From contig NZ_JADHDW010000002.1 in assembly GCF_016820555.1 (NCBI RefSeq), positions 381,736-445,735 on the forward strand: a DNA stretch of 64,000 bases, in the 5' to 3' direction. The first letter of the stretch is position 1. Every line of letters starts with the position of its first letter. The position numbers and the translations under genes are program-made. Below, in pieces: positions 9,136 through 19,273 of the stretch. This DNA is from Bacillus sp. REN10. GTDB lineage: Bacteria; Bacillota; Bacilli; Bacillales; Domibacillaceae. The notes under the pieces are model-generated. The model was given only the letters and a program-made list of their open reading frames with translations. It was not told the DNA's origin and made no database searches.

Positions 9136-9217
9136 AGGGCAACACCGAAATGTGTATCTATATGGAGCAGTTTTCCTGCTAATCATGTAGACGGCACATT
9201 TTGGTGATCGCCCTTTT
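9136..9217 (+). terminator. Long branched terminator after metY
   Basis: AGGGC (9136-9140) pairs with GCCCT (9210-9214). A 12-bp stem CACCGAAATGTG (9143-9154) with CACATTTTGGTG (9195-9206) continues it, and an inner AGCAG/CTGCT hairpin sits at 9166-9180. A T-run follows. The remaining part of this 405-base gap is AT-rich and holds the recA control region. Confidence 0.85.
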
Positions 9218-9404
9218 TTGTTGTTCACACGATTTTAATGGTTAAATACCTTATTAAAAAGTCATAAAAATAACGCTCTTTCTAAAGAGTATGTTAATAT
9301 AAATATGCGGATATTTACTAGCTTTTCTTTTCATTTTCTTCTAAAAAATTTACTTCTTTAGACTGCTTCATTCTTTTCTCCAATAAATAAAAAAATAAAA
9401 AATA

Positions 9405-9418
9405 CGAATAAATGTTCG
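9405..9418 (+). promoter_or_regulatory. LexA (DinR) box upstream of recA
   Basis: CGAATAAATGTTCG matches the Bacillus SOS-box core CGAAC-N4-GTTCG with one change in the left half-site. It lies nine bases upstream of the recA -35 element. Confidence 0.82.
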
Positions 9419-9426
9419 CTTTTCTC

Positions 9427-9455
9427 TTGAAATTGTCTCATAAAAAAGGTATAGT
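9427..9455 (+). promoter_or_regulatory. recA promoter
   Basis: -35 TTGAAA (9427-9432), 17-base spacer, -10 TATAGT (9450-9455). With the LexA box just upstream, SOS control is expected. Confidence 0.75.
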
Positions 9456-9528
9456 AATAATAGATTTTGAAACAGAAAATCCATAAGTTAATTTTTTAAT
9501 AGATGTATCATTTTAAGGAGGAATATCA

Positions 9529-10575
9529 ATGAACGATCGTCAAGCAGCTTTAGATATGGCGTTAAAACAAATTGAAAAACAATTTGGTAAAGGATCGATT
9601 ATGAAATTAGGGGAGCAAACCGACCGTAAAATCTCGACTGTGCCAAGCGGCTCTCTTGCTTTGGATGCTGCGCTTGGAGTAGGTGGTTATCCGCGCGGAC
9701 GCATTATTGAAATATACGGACCAGAGAGTTCAGGTAAGACAACGGTGGCTCTTCATGCGATTGCTGAAGTACAAGCAACTGGCGGTCAGGCAGCGTTTAT
9801 TGATGCCGAGCATGCACTAGACCCAGTGTACGCTCAAAAGCTAGGAGTAAACATTGACGAACTTTTGTTATCACAGCCGGATACAGGGGAACAAGCATTG
9901 GAGATTGCTGAAGCACTAGTCAGAAGCGGCGCCGTCGATATTCTTGTTATTGACTCAGTAGCAGCTTTAGTGCCAAAAGCAGAGATCGAAGGAGAGATGG
10001 GCGACTCGCATGTTGGATTGCAAGCTCGTCTGATGTCTCAGGCGCTACGCAAGCTCTCGGGTGCTATTAACAAATCAAAGACGATCGCGATCTTCATTAA
10101 CCAAATTCGTGAAAAAGTGGGGGTTATGTTCGGGAATCCTGAAACAACACCAGGCGGACGTGCGCTTAAATTCTATAGTTCTGTGCGTTTAGAAGTTCGC
10201 CGTGCTGAGACGCTAAAGCAAGGAAATGAAATGGTTGGTAATAAAACAAAAATAAAAGTAGTGAAAAATAAAGTCGCTCCTCCTTTCCGTGTTGCAGAAG
10301 TTGACATTATGTACGGAGAAGGTATCTCGAAAGAAGGAGAAATCATTGATCTAGGCTCAGATGAAGATATTATTCAAAAGAGCGGTGCATGGTATTCTTA
10401 TAACGAAGAGCGCCTAGGACAAGGCCGTGAAAATGCCAAGCAATTTTTAAAAGAGAATCCAGAGATTTCTCATGAGATTATGCTGAAGATCCGAAAGCAA
10501 TACGGATTAGATGAAGATGTGATCGAACCGACAGAAGATGGGGCGAAGGAAGAGTTCAGCCTTTTGGATGAATAA
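9529..10575 (+). CDS. recA: Recombinase RecA
   Basis: Full-length RecA of 348 residues. It has Walker A GPESSGKT at residues 64-71, the Walker B region [17 protein letters not shown], and the DNA-binding loop region [18 protein letters not shown]. It forms filaments on single-stranded DNA, drives strand exchange and triggers self-cleavage of LexA and of CI-type phage repressors such as the one at 56293-56964. AAGGAGG precedes the ATG. It is transcribed alone, with its own promoter and terminator. Confidence 0.99.
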   Translation: MNDRQAALDMALKQIEKQFGKGSIMKLGEQTDRKISTVPSGSLALDAALGVGGYPRGRIIEIYGPESSGKTTVALHAIAEVQATGGQAAFIDAEHALDPVYAQKLGVNIDELLLSQPDTGEQALEIAEALVRSGAVDILVIDSVAALVPKAEIEGEMGDSHVGLQARLMSQALRKLSGAINKSKTIAIFINQIREKVGVMFGNPETTPGGRALKFYSSVRLEVRRAETLKQGNEMVGNKTKIKVVKNKVAPPFRVAEVDIMYGEGISKEGEIIDLGSDEDIIQKSGAWYSYNEERLGQGRENAKQFLKENPEISHEIMLKIRKQYGLDEDVIEPTEDGAKEEFSLLDE

Positions 10576-10583
10576 AACTTTTA

Positions 10584-10613
10584 AGAGCAGCGTTTGATGA
10601 TGCTGCTCTTTTC
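10584..10613 (+). terminator. Rho-independent terminator after recA
   Basis: AGAGCAGC (10584-10591) pairs with GCTGCTCT (10602-10609), followed by TTTT. Confidence 0.85.
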
Positions 10614-10654
10614 GTACATTTCAAAGAATTAATACTGTGTACAGGATGAAACGC

Positions 10655-10683
10655 TTGACAACGAATTTCCGCACCTATAAAAT
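10655..10683 (+). promoter_or_regulatory. Putative rny promoter
   Basis: A perfect -35 TTGACA (10655-10660), 17-base spacer and TAAAAT (10678-10683) as -10. The leader to rny is about 125 bases, with no recognised structure. Confidence 0.6.
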
Positions 10684-10814
10684 TAATATGTATATTTTAC
10701 ATTTTTTTCTCTTAAAAGTGGAAGAATTGAAGCTGTATATTGAAATGTTGAAACAATGTATCAGCCGACATGTTAAAAACATGACAAAAGATCATAGCAA
10801 GGGGAGGTGAAATC

Positions 10815-12374
10815 ATGGATGCTATTACAATCATCTCCATTTTGCTTGGCCTAATCGTCGGTGTCGTTGTTGGCTATTTTGTTAGGAAATCCATTGCAGA
10901 GTCTAAAATTGCAGGAGCAAAGGGTGCGGCAGAACAAATTATTGATGATGCTAACCGAGAAGCGGAAGCATTGAAAAAAGAAGCCCTGCTTGAAGCAAAG
11001 GATGAAATTCATAAACTTCGTACAGATACTGAATTAGAGCTTCGTGAACGAAGAAACGAATTGCAAAAACAAGAGAATCGTTTGTTACAGAAAGAAGAGT
11101 ACCTTGATCGTAAAGATGAGCAGTTAGATAAACGTGAAGCTCAGCTTGAAAAGAAAGAGGAAGCTCTGACTGAGAGACAACAACATATTGAAGAGATGGA
11201 CAGCAAAGTGGAAGAGATGGTGAAAGTACAGAAAGCTGAACTGGAACGAATCTCAAGTCTCACTCGTGATGAAGCTCGTGCGATCATTTTAGAACGCGTC
11301 GAACAAGAACTTGCACATGATATCGCTGTGATGACAAAAGAGCAAGAGAATCGCGCGAAAGAAGAGGCCGATAAAAAGGCAAAAAATATTCTTTCTCTGG
11401 CTATTCAGCGCTGTGCAGCAGACCATGTGGCAGAAACAACAGTTTCCGTTGTGAACTTGCCGAATGATGAAATGAAAGGTCGGATCATTGGTCGTGAAGG
11501 ACGAAATATTCGAACGCTTGAAACACTGACAGGCATTGATTTAATTATTGATGATACGCCAGAAGCGGTGATTCTTTCAGGCTTTGACCCAATTCGTCGG
11601 GAAACCGCTCGAATCGCGCTTGAGAAGCTTGTTCAAGATGGGCGAATCCATCCGGCGCGTATTGAGGAAATGGTGGATAAAGCTAGAAGAGAAGTGGATG
11701 AATACATCCGCGAAATGGGGGAACAAACTACATTTGAAGTGGGTATTCATGGACTTCACCCTGATTTAATTAAGATATTAGGACGTTTGAAGTTCCGTAC
11801 GAGTTACGGCCAGAATGTGTTAAAACACTCCATGGAAGTTGCCTTTCTTACAGGGCTTATGGCTGCTGAACTTGGTGAAGATGAAATTCTTGCTCGCCGT
11901 GCAGGGTTGCTCCATGATATCGGAAAAGCGGTAGACCATGAAGTAGAAGGAAGCCATGTGGAGATTGGTGTGGAACTTGCGACGAAGTATAAAGAACATC
12001 CAGTTGTCATCAATAGTATCGCGTCGCATCATGGAGATACAGAACCAACATCCATTATTGCTGTTCTTGTGGCAGCTGCCGATGCTCTATCGGCTGCTAG
12101 ACCAGGTGCTCGCAGTGAAACACTTGAAAATTATATACGACGTCTTGAAAAGCTTGAAGAAATTTCTGAATCCTATGAAGGAGTAGAGAAATCCTTTGCT
12201 ATTCAGGCGGGACGTGAAGTGCGTATTATGGTGAAGCCAGATCAAATTGATGATCTTCATGCTCATCGCCTAGCGCGCGATATTAGAAAACGCATTGAAG
12301 GGGAACTGGATTATCCAGGCCATATTAAAGTGACAGTGATAAGAGAAACACGAGCTGTGGAATATGCGAAATAA
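10815..12374 (+). CDS. rny: Ribonuclease Y
   Basis: RNase Y (519 residues) is the membrane-bound endoribonuclease that starts mRNA decay in Bacillus. One N-terminal membrane helix spans residues ~4-22. A long charged coiled coil covers ~30-195. The KH RNA-binding domain includes [10 protein letters not shown] at 222-231. The HD catalytic domain has H338 and the HD pair at 367-368 in LLHDIGK. GGGGAGGTG lies before the ATG. The usual order recA-rny-ymdB-spoVS is kept. RicA, encoded at 19274-19705, belongs to the complex that assists RNase Y. Confidence 0.98.
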   Translation: MDAITIISILLGLIVGVVVGYFVRKSIAESKIAGAKGAAEQIIDDANREAEALKKEALLEAKDEIHKLRTDTELELRERRNELQKQENRLLQKEEYLDRKDEQLDKREAQLEKKEEALTERQQHIEEMDSKVEEMVKVQKAELERISSLTRDEARAIILERVEQELAHDIAVMTKEQENRAKEEADKKAKNILSLAIQRCAADHVAETTVSVVNLPNDEMKGRIIGREGRNIRTLETLTGIDLIIDDTPEAVILSGFDPIRRETARIALEKLVQDGRIHPARIEEMVDKARREVDEYIREMGEQTTFEVGIHGLHPDLIKILGRLKFRTSYGQNVLKHSMEVAFLTGLMAAELGEDEILARRAGLLHDIGKAVDHEVEGSHVEIGVELATKYKEHPVVINSIASHHGDTEPTSIIAVLVAAADALSAARPGARSETLENYIRRLEKLEEISESYEGVEKSFAIQAGREVRIMVKPDQIDDLHAHRLARDIRKRIEGELDYPGHIKVTVIRETRAVEYAK

Positions 12375-12412
12375 AGCGGTGTGAATCCTTCACACCGCTT
12401 TCCCTTTTTAAG
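12374..12412 (+). terminator. Terminator after rny
   Basis: AAGCGGTGTGAA (12374-12385) pairs with TTCACACCGCTT (12389-12400) with a three-base loop. The T-run comes four bases later. Confidence 0.75.
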
Positions 12413-12439
12413 GAAACGAATGATAGGAAGGACAGAAAA

Positions 12440-13240
12440 ATGAAAATACTATTTGTAGGCGATGTGGTCGGTTCACCAGGAAGAGAAATGGTCAGTGAAT
12501 ATTTACCGATGCTCAAAAAGAAATATCGCCCTGAATGTACGATTGTAAACGGTGAAAATGCCGCTGCAGGACGCGGGATTACAGAAAAAATTTACCGTCA
12601 ATTTTTACAGGATGGAGCGGATGCCGTCACATTAGGTAATCACGCTTGGGACAATAAAGAAATATTTGCATTTATCGATCAAGCGAAGCAGCTTGTACGA
12701 CCAGCAAACTTTCCAGAAGGTACACCTGGTAAAGGGGTAATCTTTGTGAAACAAGCGGGCGTAGAGGTTGCGGTAATTAACGTTCAAGGGCGTACATTTA
12801 TGCCTCCATTAGAATGTCCCTTTACAGCGGTAGAGAGACTGGTAGAAGAGGCGAAACAGCGGACTCCATTTATCTTTGTCGATATCCATGCGGAGGCCAC
12901 TAGTGAAAAGCAGGCAATGGGCTGGTTTTTGGATGGAAAAGTCTCTGCGGTTATAGGTACGCATACTCATGTTCAGACAGCGGATCATCGGGTGTTGCCA
13001 AAAGGAACAGCCTATTTATCAGACGTGGGTATGACAGGGCCGTATGACAGTATTTTAGGGATGGAGAAAGAGGCGGTGCTGAAAAAATTTCTAACCAGTT
13101 TGCCTGTTAGATTTGAAGTGCCAAAGAGCGGACGTACGCAACTGAGCGGCTGTCTTATTGAATTGGATCGGAAAACAGGTTTAGCGAAAAAGATTGACCC
13201 GATTCTTATCAATGACGATCACCCATTTATTGCAGAGTGA
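12440..13240 (+). CDS. ymdB: YmdB metallophosphoesterase (2',3'-cyclic nucleotide phosphodiesterase)
   Basis: 266 residues with the metallophosphoesterase ligand set in order: GDVVG near the N-terminus, NGENAAAG, TLGNHAWDN, DIHAEATSEK and GTHTHVQTAD. YmdB of B. subtilis hydrolyses 2',3'-cAMP and influences biofilm versus motility. It lies downstream of rny and reads into the spoVS region. GGAAGGAC precedes the ATG. Confidence 0.95.
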   Translation: MKILFVGDVVGSPGREMVSEYLPMLKKKYRPECTIVNGENAAAGRGITEKIYRQFLQDGADAVTLGNHAWDNKEIFAFIDQAKQLVRPANFPEGTPGKGVIFVKQAGVEVAVINVQGRTFMPPLECPFTAVERLVEEAKQRTPFIFVDIHAEATSEKQAMGWFLDGKVSAVIGTHTHVQTADHRVLPKGTAYLSDVGMTGPYDSILGMEKEAVLKKFLTSLPVRFEVPKSGRTQLSGCLIELDRKTGLAKKIDPILINDDHPFIAE

Positions 13241-13376
13241 TCTCTTGTTGCCCCTTTTGTTAAAGAGACAAGTAATACACGGGCTATTCCGCGAATATAG
13301 TAACAATGGAAGGCGAGCGATGAACCGTGTTCTATGGAATGAGCATTCGGTATAGTTTAATAAAGGGGGCCATGAA

Positions 13377-13637
13377 ATGGAAGTATTAAAAGTTTCGGCA
13401 AAATCCAATCCTAATTCTGTAGCTGGTGCACTTGCCGGTGTTCTGCGCGAGAGAGGTGCCGCTGAAATCCAAGCAATTGGGGCTGGAGCGCTTAATCAGG
13501 CGGTAAAAGCAGTCGCCATTGCGAGAGGATTTGTTGCTCCTAGTGGGGTAGACTTAATTTGTATTCCTGCTTTTACCGACATCTTGATCGATGGAGAAGA
13601 ACGAACAGCCATCAAATTGATTGTCGAACCACGATAG
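13377..13637 (+). CDS. spoVS: Stage V sporulation protein S
   Basis: 86 residues, the exact size of SpoVS, a highly conserved Alba-fold protein needed for spore coat assembly and stage V progress. The sequence EVLKVSAKSNPNSVAGALAG is typical. AAAGGGGG precedes the ATG. A long terminator hairpin follows. Confidence 0.98.
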   Translation: MEVLKVSAKSNPNSVAGALAGVLRERGAAEIQAIGAGALNQAVKAVAIARGFVAPSGVDLICIPAFTDILIDGEERTAIKLIVEPR

Positions 13638-13644
13638 AGAGATG

Positions 13645-13718
13645 AAAAGGTCAGACTCAAACACAGGGGAAATGAAGGCAGTTTTCGCTTGCGCTGTGTA
13701 GGAGGCTGACCTTTTATT
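13645..13718 (+). terminator. Branched terminator after spoVS
   Basis: AAAAGGTCAG (13645-13654) pairs with CTGACCTTTT (13706-13715). An inner ACACAG (13661-13666)/CTGTGT (13694-13699) helix adds a second storey. The remaining ~165 bases before the next gene are AT-rich, with no further element recognised. Confidence 0.8.
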
Positions 13719-13887
13719 TAAGCTTAGTTAAAATGCCGTGTTGATTTTTTACTTATTTAATTAGTTAAGTGAAAAGGAGTTATTTGCATCAGGTTATTTA
13801 AATAAAAATATTTGCAATTTTATGTTAAATGACATATATTAAACTTATTAATCCTATTTAAATAATCAACATTAAAGGGGGAGGAAA

Positions 13888-14808
13888 ATGATTTTTGATG
13901 CTCACTGTGATGTTCTTTATCGGCTTCAGAATGAAAAAGGACTAAGTTTTCAACGAAATTGGGAATTACATATTACATATGAGCAGTTAAAGAAAGCAAG
14001 AAGCAAAGTTCAATGTTTTGCTATTTTCCTCTCTCCTGCATTAAAGCCGTCTGAACGATTTCGGGCAGCATTAGAGCAAGTGGATTTATTTTATGAGACA
14101 ATTGTTAAGCCTCATCCTGATATAAAAATAGTCAAATCGAGGGAAGATATTCTACATTTAGCCGAAGAAGACATTGGCGTCGTGTTAACACTTGAAGGCT
14201 GTGAAGCGATTGAAGAAGATGTATTAAAATTAAGTACTTTATATCATCTTGGAGTTCGTTCCGTTGGATTAACTTGGAACTATGCCAATGCTGCAGCAGA
14301 TGGAGTTTTAGAGAAAAGAGGAGCAGGTTTATCAGCATTTGGCATACAAGTGGTAGAGAAACTTAATCAGTGGGCTATATGGACGGATGTGTCTCATTTA
14401 TGTGAGCGCGCATTTTGGGATGTGATGACAGTTGCTCATTTGCCGATTGCAAGTCATTCGAATTGTTATCAGCTTTGTCCGCATCCAAGAAACTTAAAGG
14501 ATGAACAAATCAAGGCAATCATTGAAAAAGATGGTGTAATAGGTTTAACATTTGTTCCTTTCTTTGTGAAAGAGGGAAGGAAAGCAACAGCAGATGATTT
14601 ATTAAAGCATGTCGAATATATTTGCGAGCTTGGCGGGGAGGAACATCTTGGATTTGGTTCCGACTTTGATGGAATTGATGAAACGATTCCCGGTTTAACT
14701 TCTTACCAAGCTTATGAAAAATGGGGAGAATTACTTAACAAGTATTATTCTTCAAAACAAACAGAAAAATTTCTTTTTTATAATTTCGCACGTAGATTTC
14801 CAAACTAA
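13888..14808 (+). CDS. Membrane dipeptidase, peptidase family M19
   Basis: 306 residues of the renal-dipeptidase-like M19 family. DAHCD at residues 4-8 gives the first zinc ligands (HxD). LTLEGCEAIEEDV carries the bridging Glu. SHSNC and GFGSDFDG are further metal and active-site segments. The family hydrolyses dipeptides, including those with a C-terminal D-residue. No signal peptide is visible, so it is probably cytosolic. A similar gene often follows spoVS in Bacillus. GGGGGAGG precedes the ATG. Confidence 0.9.
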   Translation: MIFDAHCDVLYRLQNEKGLSFQRNWELHITYEQLKKARSKVQCFAIFLSPALKPSERFRAALEQVDLFYETIVKPHPDIKIVKSREDILHLAEEDIGVVLTLEGCEAIEEDVLKLSTLYHLGVRSVGLTWNYANAAADGVLEKRGAGLSAFGIQVVEKLNQWAIWTDVSHLCERAFWDVMTVAHLPIASHSNCYQLCPHPRNLKDEQIKAIIEKDGVIGLTFVPFFVKEGRKATADDLLKHVEYICELGGEEHLGFGSDFDGIDETIPGLTSYQAYEKWGELLNKYYSSKQTEKFLFYNFARRFPN

Positions 14809-14896
14809 ACGAGCAAGTATAAAGTTAGTGATTTCTTCTCAAAAGTGATACACTAGTTTAGTGAAGAAAGAAGCGTATTAAAGGAGTGTTTGTTCA

Positions 14897-16633
14897 ATGA
14901 TAGAGCAGCTTTCTTGGAAAGTTGGAGGACAGCAAGGAGAAGGGATTGAAAGCACCGGAGAGATTTTCTCTATGGCTTTAAATCGCTTAGGCTATTTTTT
15001 ATATGGATATCGTCACTTTTCATCGAGAATTAAAGGCGGGCATACGAACAATAAAATTCGCGTGAGTACGACTCCTGTTCGTGCAGTAGCGGATGATCTT
15101 GATATATTGGTGGCATTTGATCAGGAAACCATTGATGTGAACTATAAGGAATTGCACGATCAAGGTATTATTTTGGCAGATGCGAAGTTTAATCCTGTAA
15201 AGCCAGAGGATACAAAGGCAGAGCTGTATGTTGTGCCATTTACGGAAATGGCGACAGCACTTGGAACATCACTCATGAAAAATATGGTGGCTGTAGGAGC
15301 AACTTGCGCTGTGATTAACATAGATGTTCAAGTGTTCACAGGTGTGGTGCAAGAAATCTTTGGACGTAAAGGTGAAGCAGTTGTCCAAAAGAATATGGAA
15401 GCGATCCAAGCAGGCCACCGTTATATGTTGGACCAACTAAATGGAAAAGAAGGCGTTCTGCAGCTGAAACAAGCGGATGGCAAGCAAAGAATGTTTATGA
15501 TCGGTAACGATGCGATCGCTCTTGGGGCACTTGCGGGCGGCGTTCGCTTAATGGCGGCTTATCCGATTACACCTGCTTCTGAAATTATGGAGTATTTAAT
15601 TGAAAAACTACCGGATGTCGGTGGAACCGTTATCCAAACGGAGGATGAGATTGCAGCAGCAACGATGGCCATCGGTGCGAACTATGGAGGCATTCGTTCC
15701 TTTACCGCTTCTGCAGGACCTGGTCTTTCACTGATGATGGAAGCGATTGGACTAGCAGGAATGACCGAAACACCGCTTGTTGTGGTTGATACGCAACGCG
15801 GCGGCCCATCAACAGGGTTGCCGACGAAGCAAGAACAATCGGATTTAATGGCAATGATTTACGGAACGCATGGAGAAATTCCAAAGATCGTTCTTGCGCC
15901 AAGTACAGTAGAGGAAGCCTTCTTTGACACGGTAGAGGCTTTTAACTTAGCGGAAGAATACCAATGTCCGGTTATTATCTTATCTGATTTACAACTGTCA
16001 TTAGGGAAACAAACGGTTGAACCGCTTGATTATAGCAAAGTAGACATTCGCCGCGGAAAATTGATTCAAGGCGAACTGCCTGAAGTAGAAGAAAAGACGT
16101 ATTTTAAACGTTATGAAGTGACAGAGGATGGAGTTTCTCCTCGTGTGATTCCCGGCATGAAGCATGGTATTCACCATGTAACAGGCGTTGAGCATGATGA
16201 GACAGGAAAGCCGTCTGAATCTCCGTCTAATCGCCAAGCGCAAATGGACAAGCGCATGCGCAAACTGAACGAGCTATCCTTTAAAACACCTGTTTATAAA
16301 AATGCAAAACATGAACAGTCTGATTTATTGTTAATTGGCTTTAATTCTACTCGAGGAGCGATTGAAGAAGCAGTTGAGCGGCTAGAGAAAGACGGAATTA
16401 AAGTGAACCATGCGCAAATTCGCCTGATTCATCCGTTCCCGACAGAGGAAGTCTTACCTTTAATTGAATCAACGAAACATGTGTTAGTAGTAGAAAACAA
16501 TGCAACAGGTCAGCTTGCTAATATTATTAAAATGAACGTAGGCCACCCACAAAAAATTAAAAGTTTGTGCAAATATGACGGAAACCCATTCCAGCCGCAT
16601 CATATTTATACAAGCAGCAAGGAGTTGTTTTAA
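14897..16633 (+). CDS. korA: 2-oxoacid:ferredoxin oxidoreductase, fused gamma/alpha subunit
   Basis: 578 residues. The N-terminal ~190 residues form the gamma domain (GGQQGEGIESTGEIF, RHFSSRIKGGHT). The rest is the pyrimidine-binding alpha part with TASAGPGLSLMMEA and DTQRGGPSTGLPTKQEQ. With KorB it oxidatively decarboxylates a 2-oxoacid, most likely 2-oxoglutarate, to an acyl-CoA and reduces ferredoxin. It abuts korB without any intergenic base, so the two are an operon with strict coupling. Confidence 0.93.
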   Translation: MIEQLSWKVGGQQGEGIESTGEIFSMALNRLGYFLYGYRHFSSRIKGGHTNNKIRVSTTPVRAVADDLDILVAFDQETIDVNYKELHDQGIILADAKFNPVKPEDTKAELYVVPFTEMATALGTSLMKNMVAVGATCAVINIDVQVFTGVVQEIFGRKGEAVVQKNMEAIQAGHRYMLDQLNGKEGVLQLKQADGKQRMFMIGNDAIALGALAGGVRLMAAYPITPASEIMEYLIEKLPDVGGTVIQTEDEIAAATMAIGANYGGIRSFTASAGPGLSLMMEAIGLAGMTETPLVVVDTQRGGPSTGLPTKQEQSDLMAMIYGTHGEIPKIVLAPSTVEEAFFDTVEAFNLAEEYQCPVIILSDLQLSLGKQTVEPLDYSKVDIRRGKLIQGELPEVEEKTYFKRYEVTEDGVSPRVIPGMKHGIHHVTGVEHDETGKPSESPSNRQAQMDKRMRKLNELSFKTPVYKNAKHEQSDLLLIGFNSTRGAIEEAVERLEKDGIKVNHAQIRLIHPFPTEEVLPLIESTKHVLVVENNATGQLANIIKMNVGHPQKIKSLCKYDGNPFQPHHIYTSSKELF

Positions 16634-17500
16634 ATGGCGACGTTTAAAGACTTTCGAAATAATGTGAAACCAAACTGGTGCCCAGGTTGCGGTGACTTTT
16701 CTGTACAGGCGGCGATTCAGCGTGCAGCAGCCAATGTCGGCTTAACGCCTGAAAAGCTGGCTGTCATTTCAGGGATTGGGTGCTCTGGTCGTATTTCAGG
16801 ATATATTAATTCTTACGGGCTGCATGGAATTCATGGACGCGCTCTCCCGATTGCCCAAGGGGTGAAAATGGCGAATAAAGATTTAACAGTAATCGCTTCA
16901 GGTGGAGATGGTGATGGCTTTGCCATTGGTATGGGGCACACGATTCATGCGATGCGCCGTAATATTGATTTAACTTATATTGTTATGGATAATCAAATTT
17001 ATGGATTAACAAAAGGGCAAACATCTCCGCGTTCAGCTGAAGGATTCAAAACAAAATCTACGCCAAAAGGGGCGATTGAAAGTGCGCTTTCCCCAATGGA
17101 GCTGGCCATTACGAGTGGTGCGACATTTGTTGCTCAAAGCTTTTCCACCGATTTAAAAGAGTTAACAGCGATCATTGAAGCGGGGATTGAGCATAAAGGC
17201 TTCTCTATTATTAATGTATTCAGCCCATGCGTGACTTATAATAAAATTAATACGTATGACTGGTTTAAAGAACATTTAACAAAATTATCAACGATTGAAG
17301 GGTATGATCCTTCTGATCGTGAATTAGCAATGAATACATTAATGAAGCATGATAGTCTTGTAACGGGAATTATTTATCAAAATAAAGAGAAACCGTCTTA
17401 CCAAGAACTTGTATACGGCTATTCTGATGAACCGTTAACGGCTCAAGATTTGAAATTAGAAGATGCTTATTTTGATAAGCTTGTGAAAGAATTTATGTAA
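16634..17500 (+). CDS. korB: 2-oxoacid:ferredoxin oxidoreductase, beta subunit
   Basis: 288 residues with CPGCGDFS (Cys 16 and 19) and GIGCSGR as iron-sulfur/TPP-site cysteines. The TPP/Mg motif begins GGDGDGFAIGMGH and continues to NQIYGLTKGQTSP. It is the TPP-binding partner of KorA. The start codon directly follows the korA stop; the ribosome binding site AAGGAG lies inside the korA end. A long hairpin terminator closes the operon. Confidence 0.94.
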   Translation: MATFKDFRNNVKPNWCPGCGDFSVQAAIQRAAANVGLTPEKLAVISGIGCSGRISGYINSYGLHGIHGRALPIAQGVKMANKDLTVIASGGDGDGFAIGMGHTIHAMRRNIDLTYIVMDNQIYGLTKGQTSPRSAEGFKTKSTPKGAIESALSPMELAITSGATFVAQSFSTDLKELTAIIEAGIEHKGFSIINVFSPCVTYNKINTYDWFKEHLTKLSTIEGYDPSDRELAMNTLMKHDSLVTGIIYQNKEKPSYQELVYGYSDEPLTAQDLKLEDAYFDKLVKEFM

Positions 17501-17505
17501 TGAAA

Positions 17506-17566
17506 AAAAAGAGGGTGAGTCAAAAGGTCGATGAAAACTGGTCTTTTGAACGTCACCCTCTTTTTA
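17506..17566 (+). terminator. Long terminator after korB
   Basis: AAAAAGAGGGTGA (17506-17518) pairs perfectly with TCACCCTCTTTTT (17553-17565). An inner CAAAAG/CTTTTG helix extends it. Confidence 0.88.
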
Positions 17567-17628
17567 TTGATAAAATGAATCAAAAACAAATGCTTTTTGA
17601 CACTTTCATGCATATTGAACGCGTCTAG

Positions 17629-17657
17629 TTGTTCTTTCGTTTGTTGTATTATATACT
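17629..17657 (+). promoter_or_regulatory. Putative miaB promoter
   Basis: -35 TTGTTC (17629-17634), 17-base spacer, -10 TATACT (17652-17657). Confidence 0.5.
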
Positions 17658-17727
17658 AAAATAATGTGTACGCATTACAAATGTAGTTTCTTTTTGCTTA
17701 GCAGCAGCAAAGGAAAGGAGAAATAAA

Positions 17728-19272
17728 ATGAACGAAGAACAACGCAAGCATGGACAACAAGTGAGTGAAAATAATCCAACGGACAAAAAATCCGAAAAGG
17801 ATTATAGTAAATATTTCGAATCAGTGTATCAGCCGCCATCCTTAAAGGAGGCGAAAAAACGCGGAAAAGAGGAAGTCAAGTATCATAATGACTTCAAAAT
17901 TGATGAGAGATTTCGAGGAATGGGCGAAGGACGCAAATTCTATATCCGCACATATGGCTGCCAAATGAATGAGCATGACACAGAAGTCATGGCTGGTATC
18001 TTTTTAGCGTTAGGCTATGAAGCTACGGATTCTGTCGATGACGCCAACGTCGTTTTATTAAATACATGCGCTATTCGTGAAAATGCTGAAAATAAGGTGT
18101 TTGGTGAATTAGGCCATTTTAAAGGCTTAAAGCAAGAGCGACCAGATTTATTATTAGGTGTTTGCGGATGTATGTCGCAAGAAGAGTCGGTTGTTAACAA
18201 AATTTTAAAAACGTATCAGCATGTCGATATGATCTTTGGTACGCATAATATTCACCGCTTGCCGGAGATTTTAGACGAAGCTTATAAATCGAAAGAAATG
18301 GTTGTTGAAGTGTGGTCTAAAGAGGGAGATGTCATTGAAAATCTTCCGAAAGTGCGTCGAGGCAATATTAAAGCTTGGGTTAATATTATGTACGGCTGTG
18401 ATAAGTTTTGCACATATTGTATCGTCCCTTATACACGAGGCAAAGAAAGAAGCCGTCGCCCGGAAGAAATTATTCAAGAAGTGCGTCACTTAGCGGCTCA
18501 AGGTTATCAAGAAATTACGCTTCTAGGGCAAAACGTCAATGCGTACGGAAAAGACTTTGAAGATATTAAATACGGACTGGGCGATTTAATGGATGAAATC
18601 CGCAAAATTGATATTCCGCGTGTTCGTTTTACAACGAGTCATCCGCGTGACTTCGATGATCATTTAATTGAAGTATTAGCGAAGAAAGGCAATTTAATGG
18701 ATCACATTCATTTACCAGTGCAATCAGGTTCTTCGGAAATATTGAAGATCATGGCGCGCAAATACAACCGTGAGCAATTTTTAGAGCTTGTTCGTAAAAT
18801 TAAAGCAGCCATTCCAGATGTGGCGTTAACAACGGATATTATTGTTGGTTATCCAAATGAAACAGAAGAGCAATTTGAAGAAACATTATCGCTTTATCGG
18901 GAAGTAGGCTTTGAATCGGCTTATACATTTATCTACTCTCCGCGAGAAGGAACGCCAGCTGCAAAAATGAAAGACAATGTTCCAATGGAAGTAAAGAAAG
19001 AGCGCCTACAACGTTTAAATGCGTTAGTGAACGAGCTATCAGCTAAAGCAATGAAACAGTATCAAGATCAAGTTGTTGAAGTGCTAGTAGAAGGTGAAAG
19101 TAAGAACAATCCTGATATCCTAGCTGGCTATACAAATAAAAATAAGCTCGTAAACTTTAAAGGACCAAAAACAGCGATTGGAAAAATTGTTAAAGTAAAG
19201 ATTACAGAAGCGAAAACATGGTCCTTAAATGGTGAAATGGTAGAAGAACATACAATGGCAGAGGTGAACTGA
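17728..19272 (+). CDS. miaB: tRNA-2-methylthio-N6-isopentenyladenosine methylthiotransferase
   Basis: 514 residues with the three MiaB parts. The N-terminal MTTase domain carries [10 protein letters not shown] and [10 protein letters not shown]. The radical-SAM domain has CDKFCTYC (CxxxCxxC) at about residues 224-231. A TRAM domain lies at the C-terminus. It adds a methylthio group to i6A37 of tRNA. MiaA, which makes i6A, is encoded at 35584-36537. A charged ~70-residue N-terminal extension is present, as in other Bacillus MiaB. ricA follows one base after the stop. Confidence 0.97.
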   Translation: MNEEQRKHGQQVSENNPTDKKSEKDYSKYFESVYQPPSLKEAKKRGKEEVKYHNDFKIDERFRGMGEGRKFYIRTYGCQMNEHDTEVMAGIFLALGYEATDSVDDANVVLLNTCAIRENAENKVFGELGHFKGLKQERPDLLLGVCGCMSQEESVVNKILKTYQHVDMIFGTHNIHRLPEILDEAYKSKEMVVEVWSKEGDVIENLPKVRRGNIKAWVNIMYGCDKFCTYCIVPYTRGKERSRRPEEIIQEVRHLAAQGYQEITLLGQNVNAYGKDFEDIKYGLGDLMDEIRKIDIPRVRFTTSHPRDFDDHLIEVLAKKGNLMDHIHLPVQSGSSEILKIMARKYNREQFLELVRKIKAAIPDVALTTDIIVGYPNETEEQFEETLSLYREVGFESAYTFIYSPREGTPAAKMKDNVPMEVKKERLQRLNALVNELSAKAMKQYQDQVVEVLVEGESKNNPDILAGYTNKNKLVNFKGPKTAIGKIVKVKITEAKTWSLNGEMVEEHTMAEVN

Positions 19273-19273
19273 T

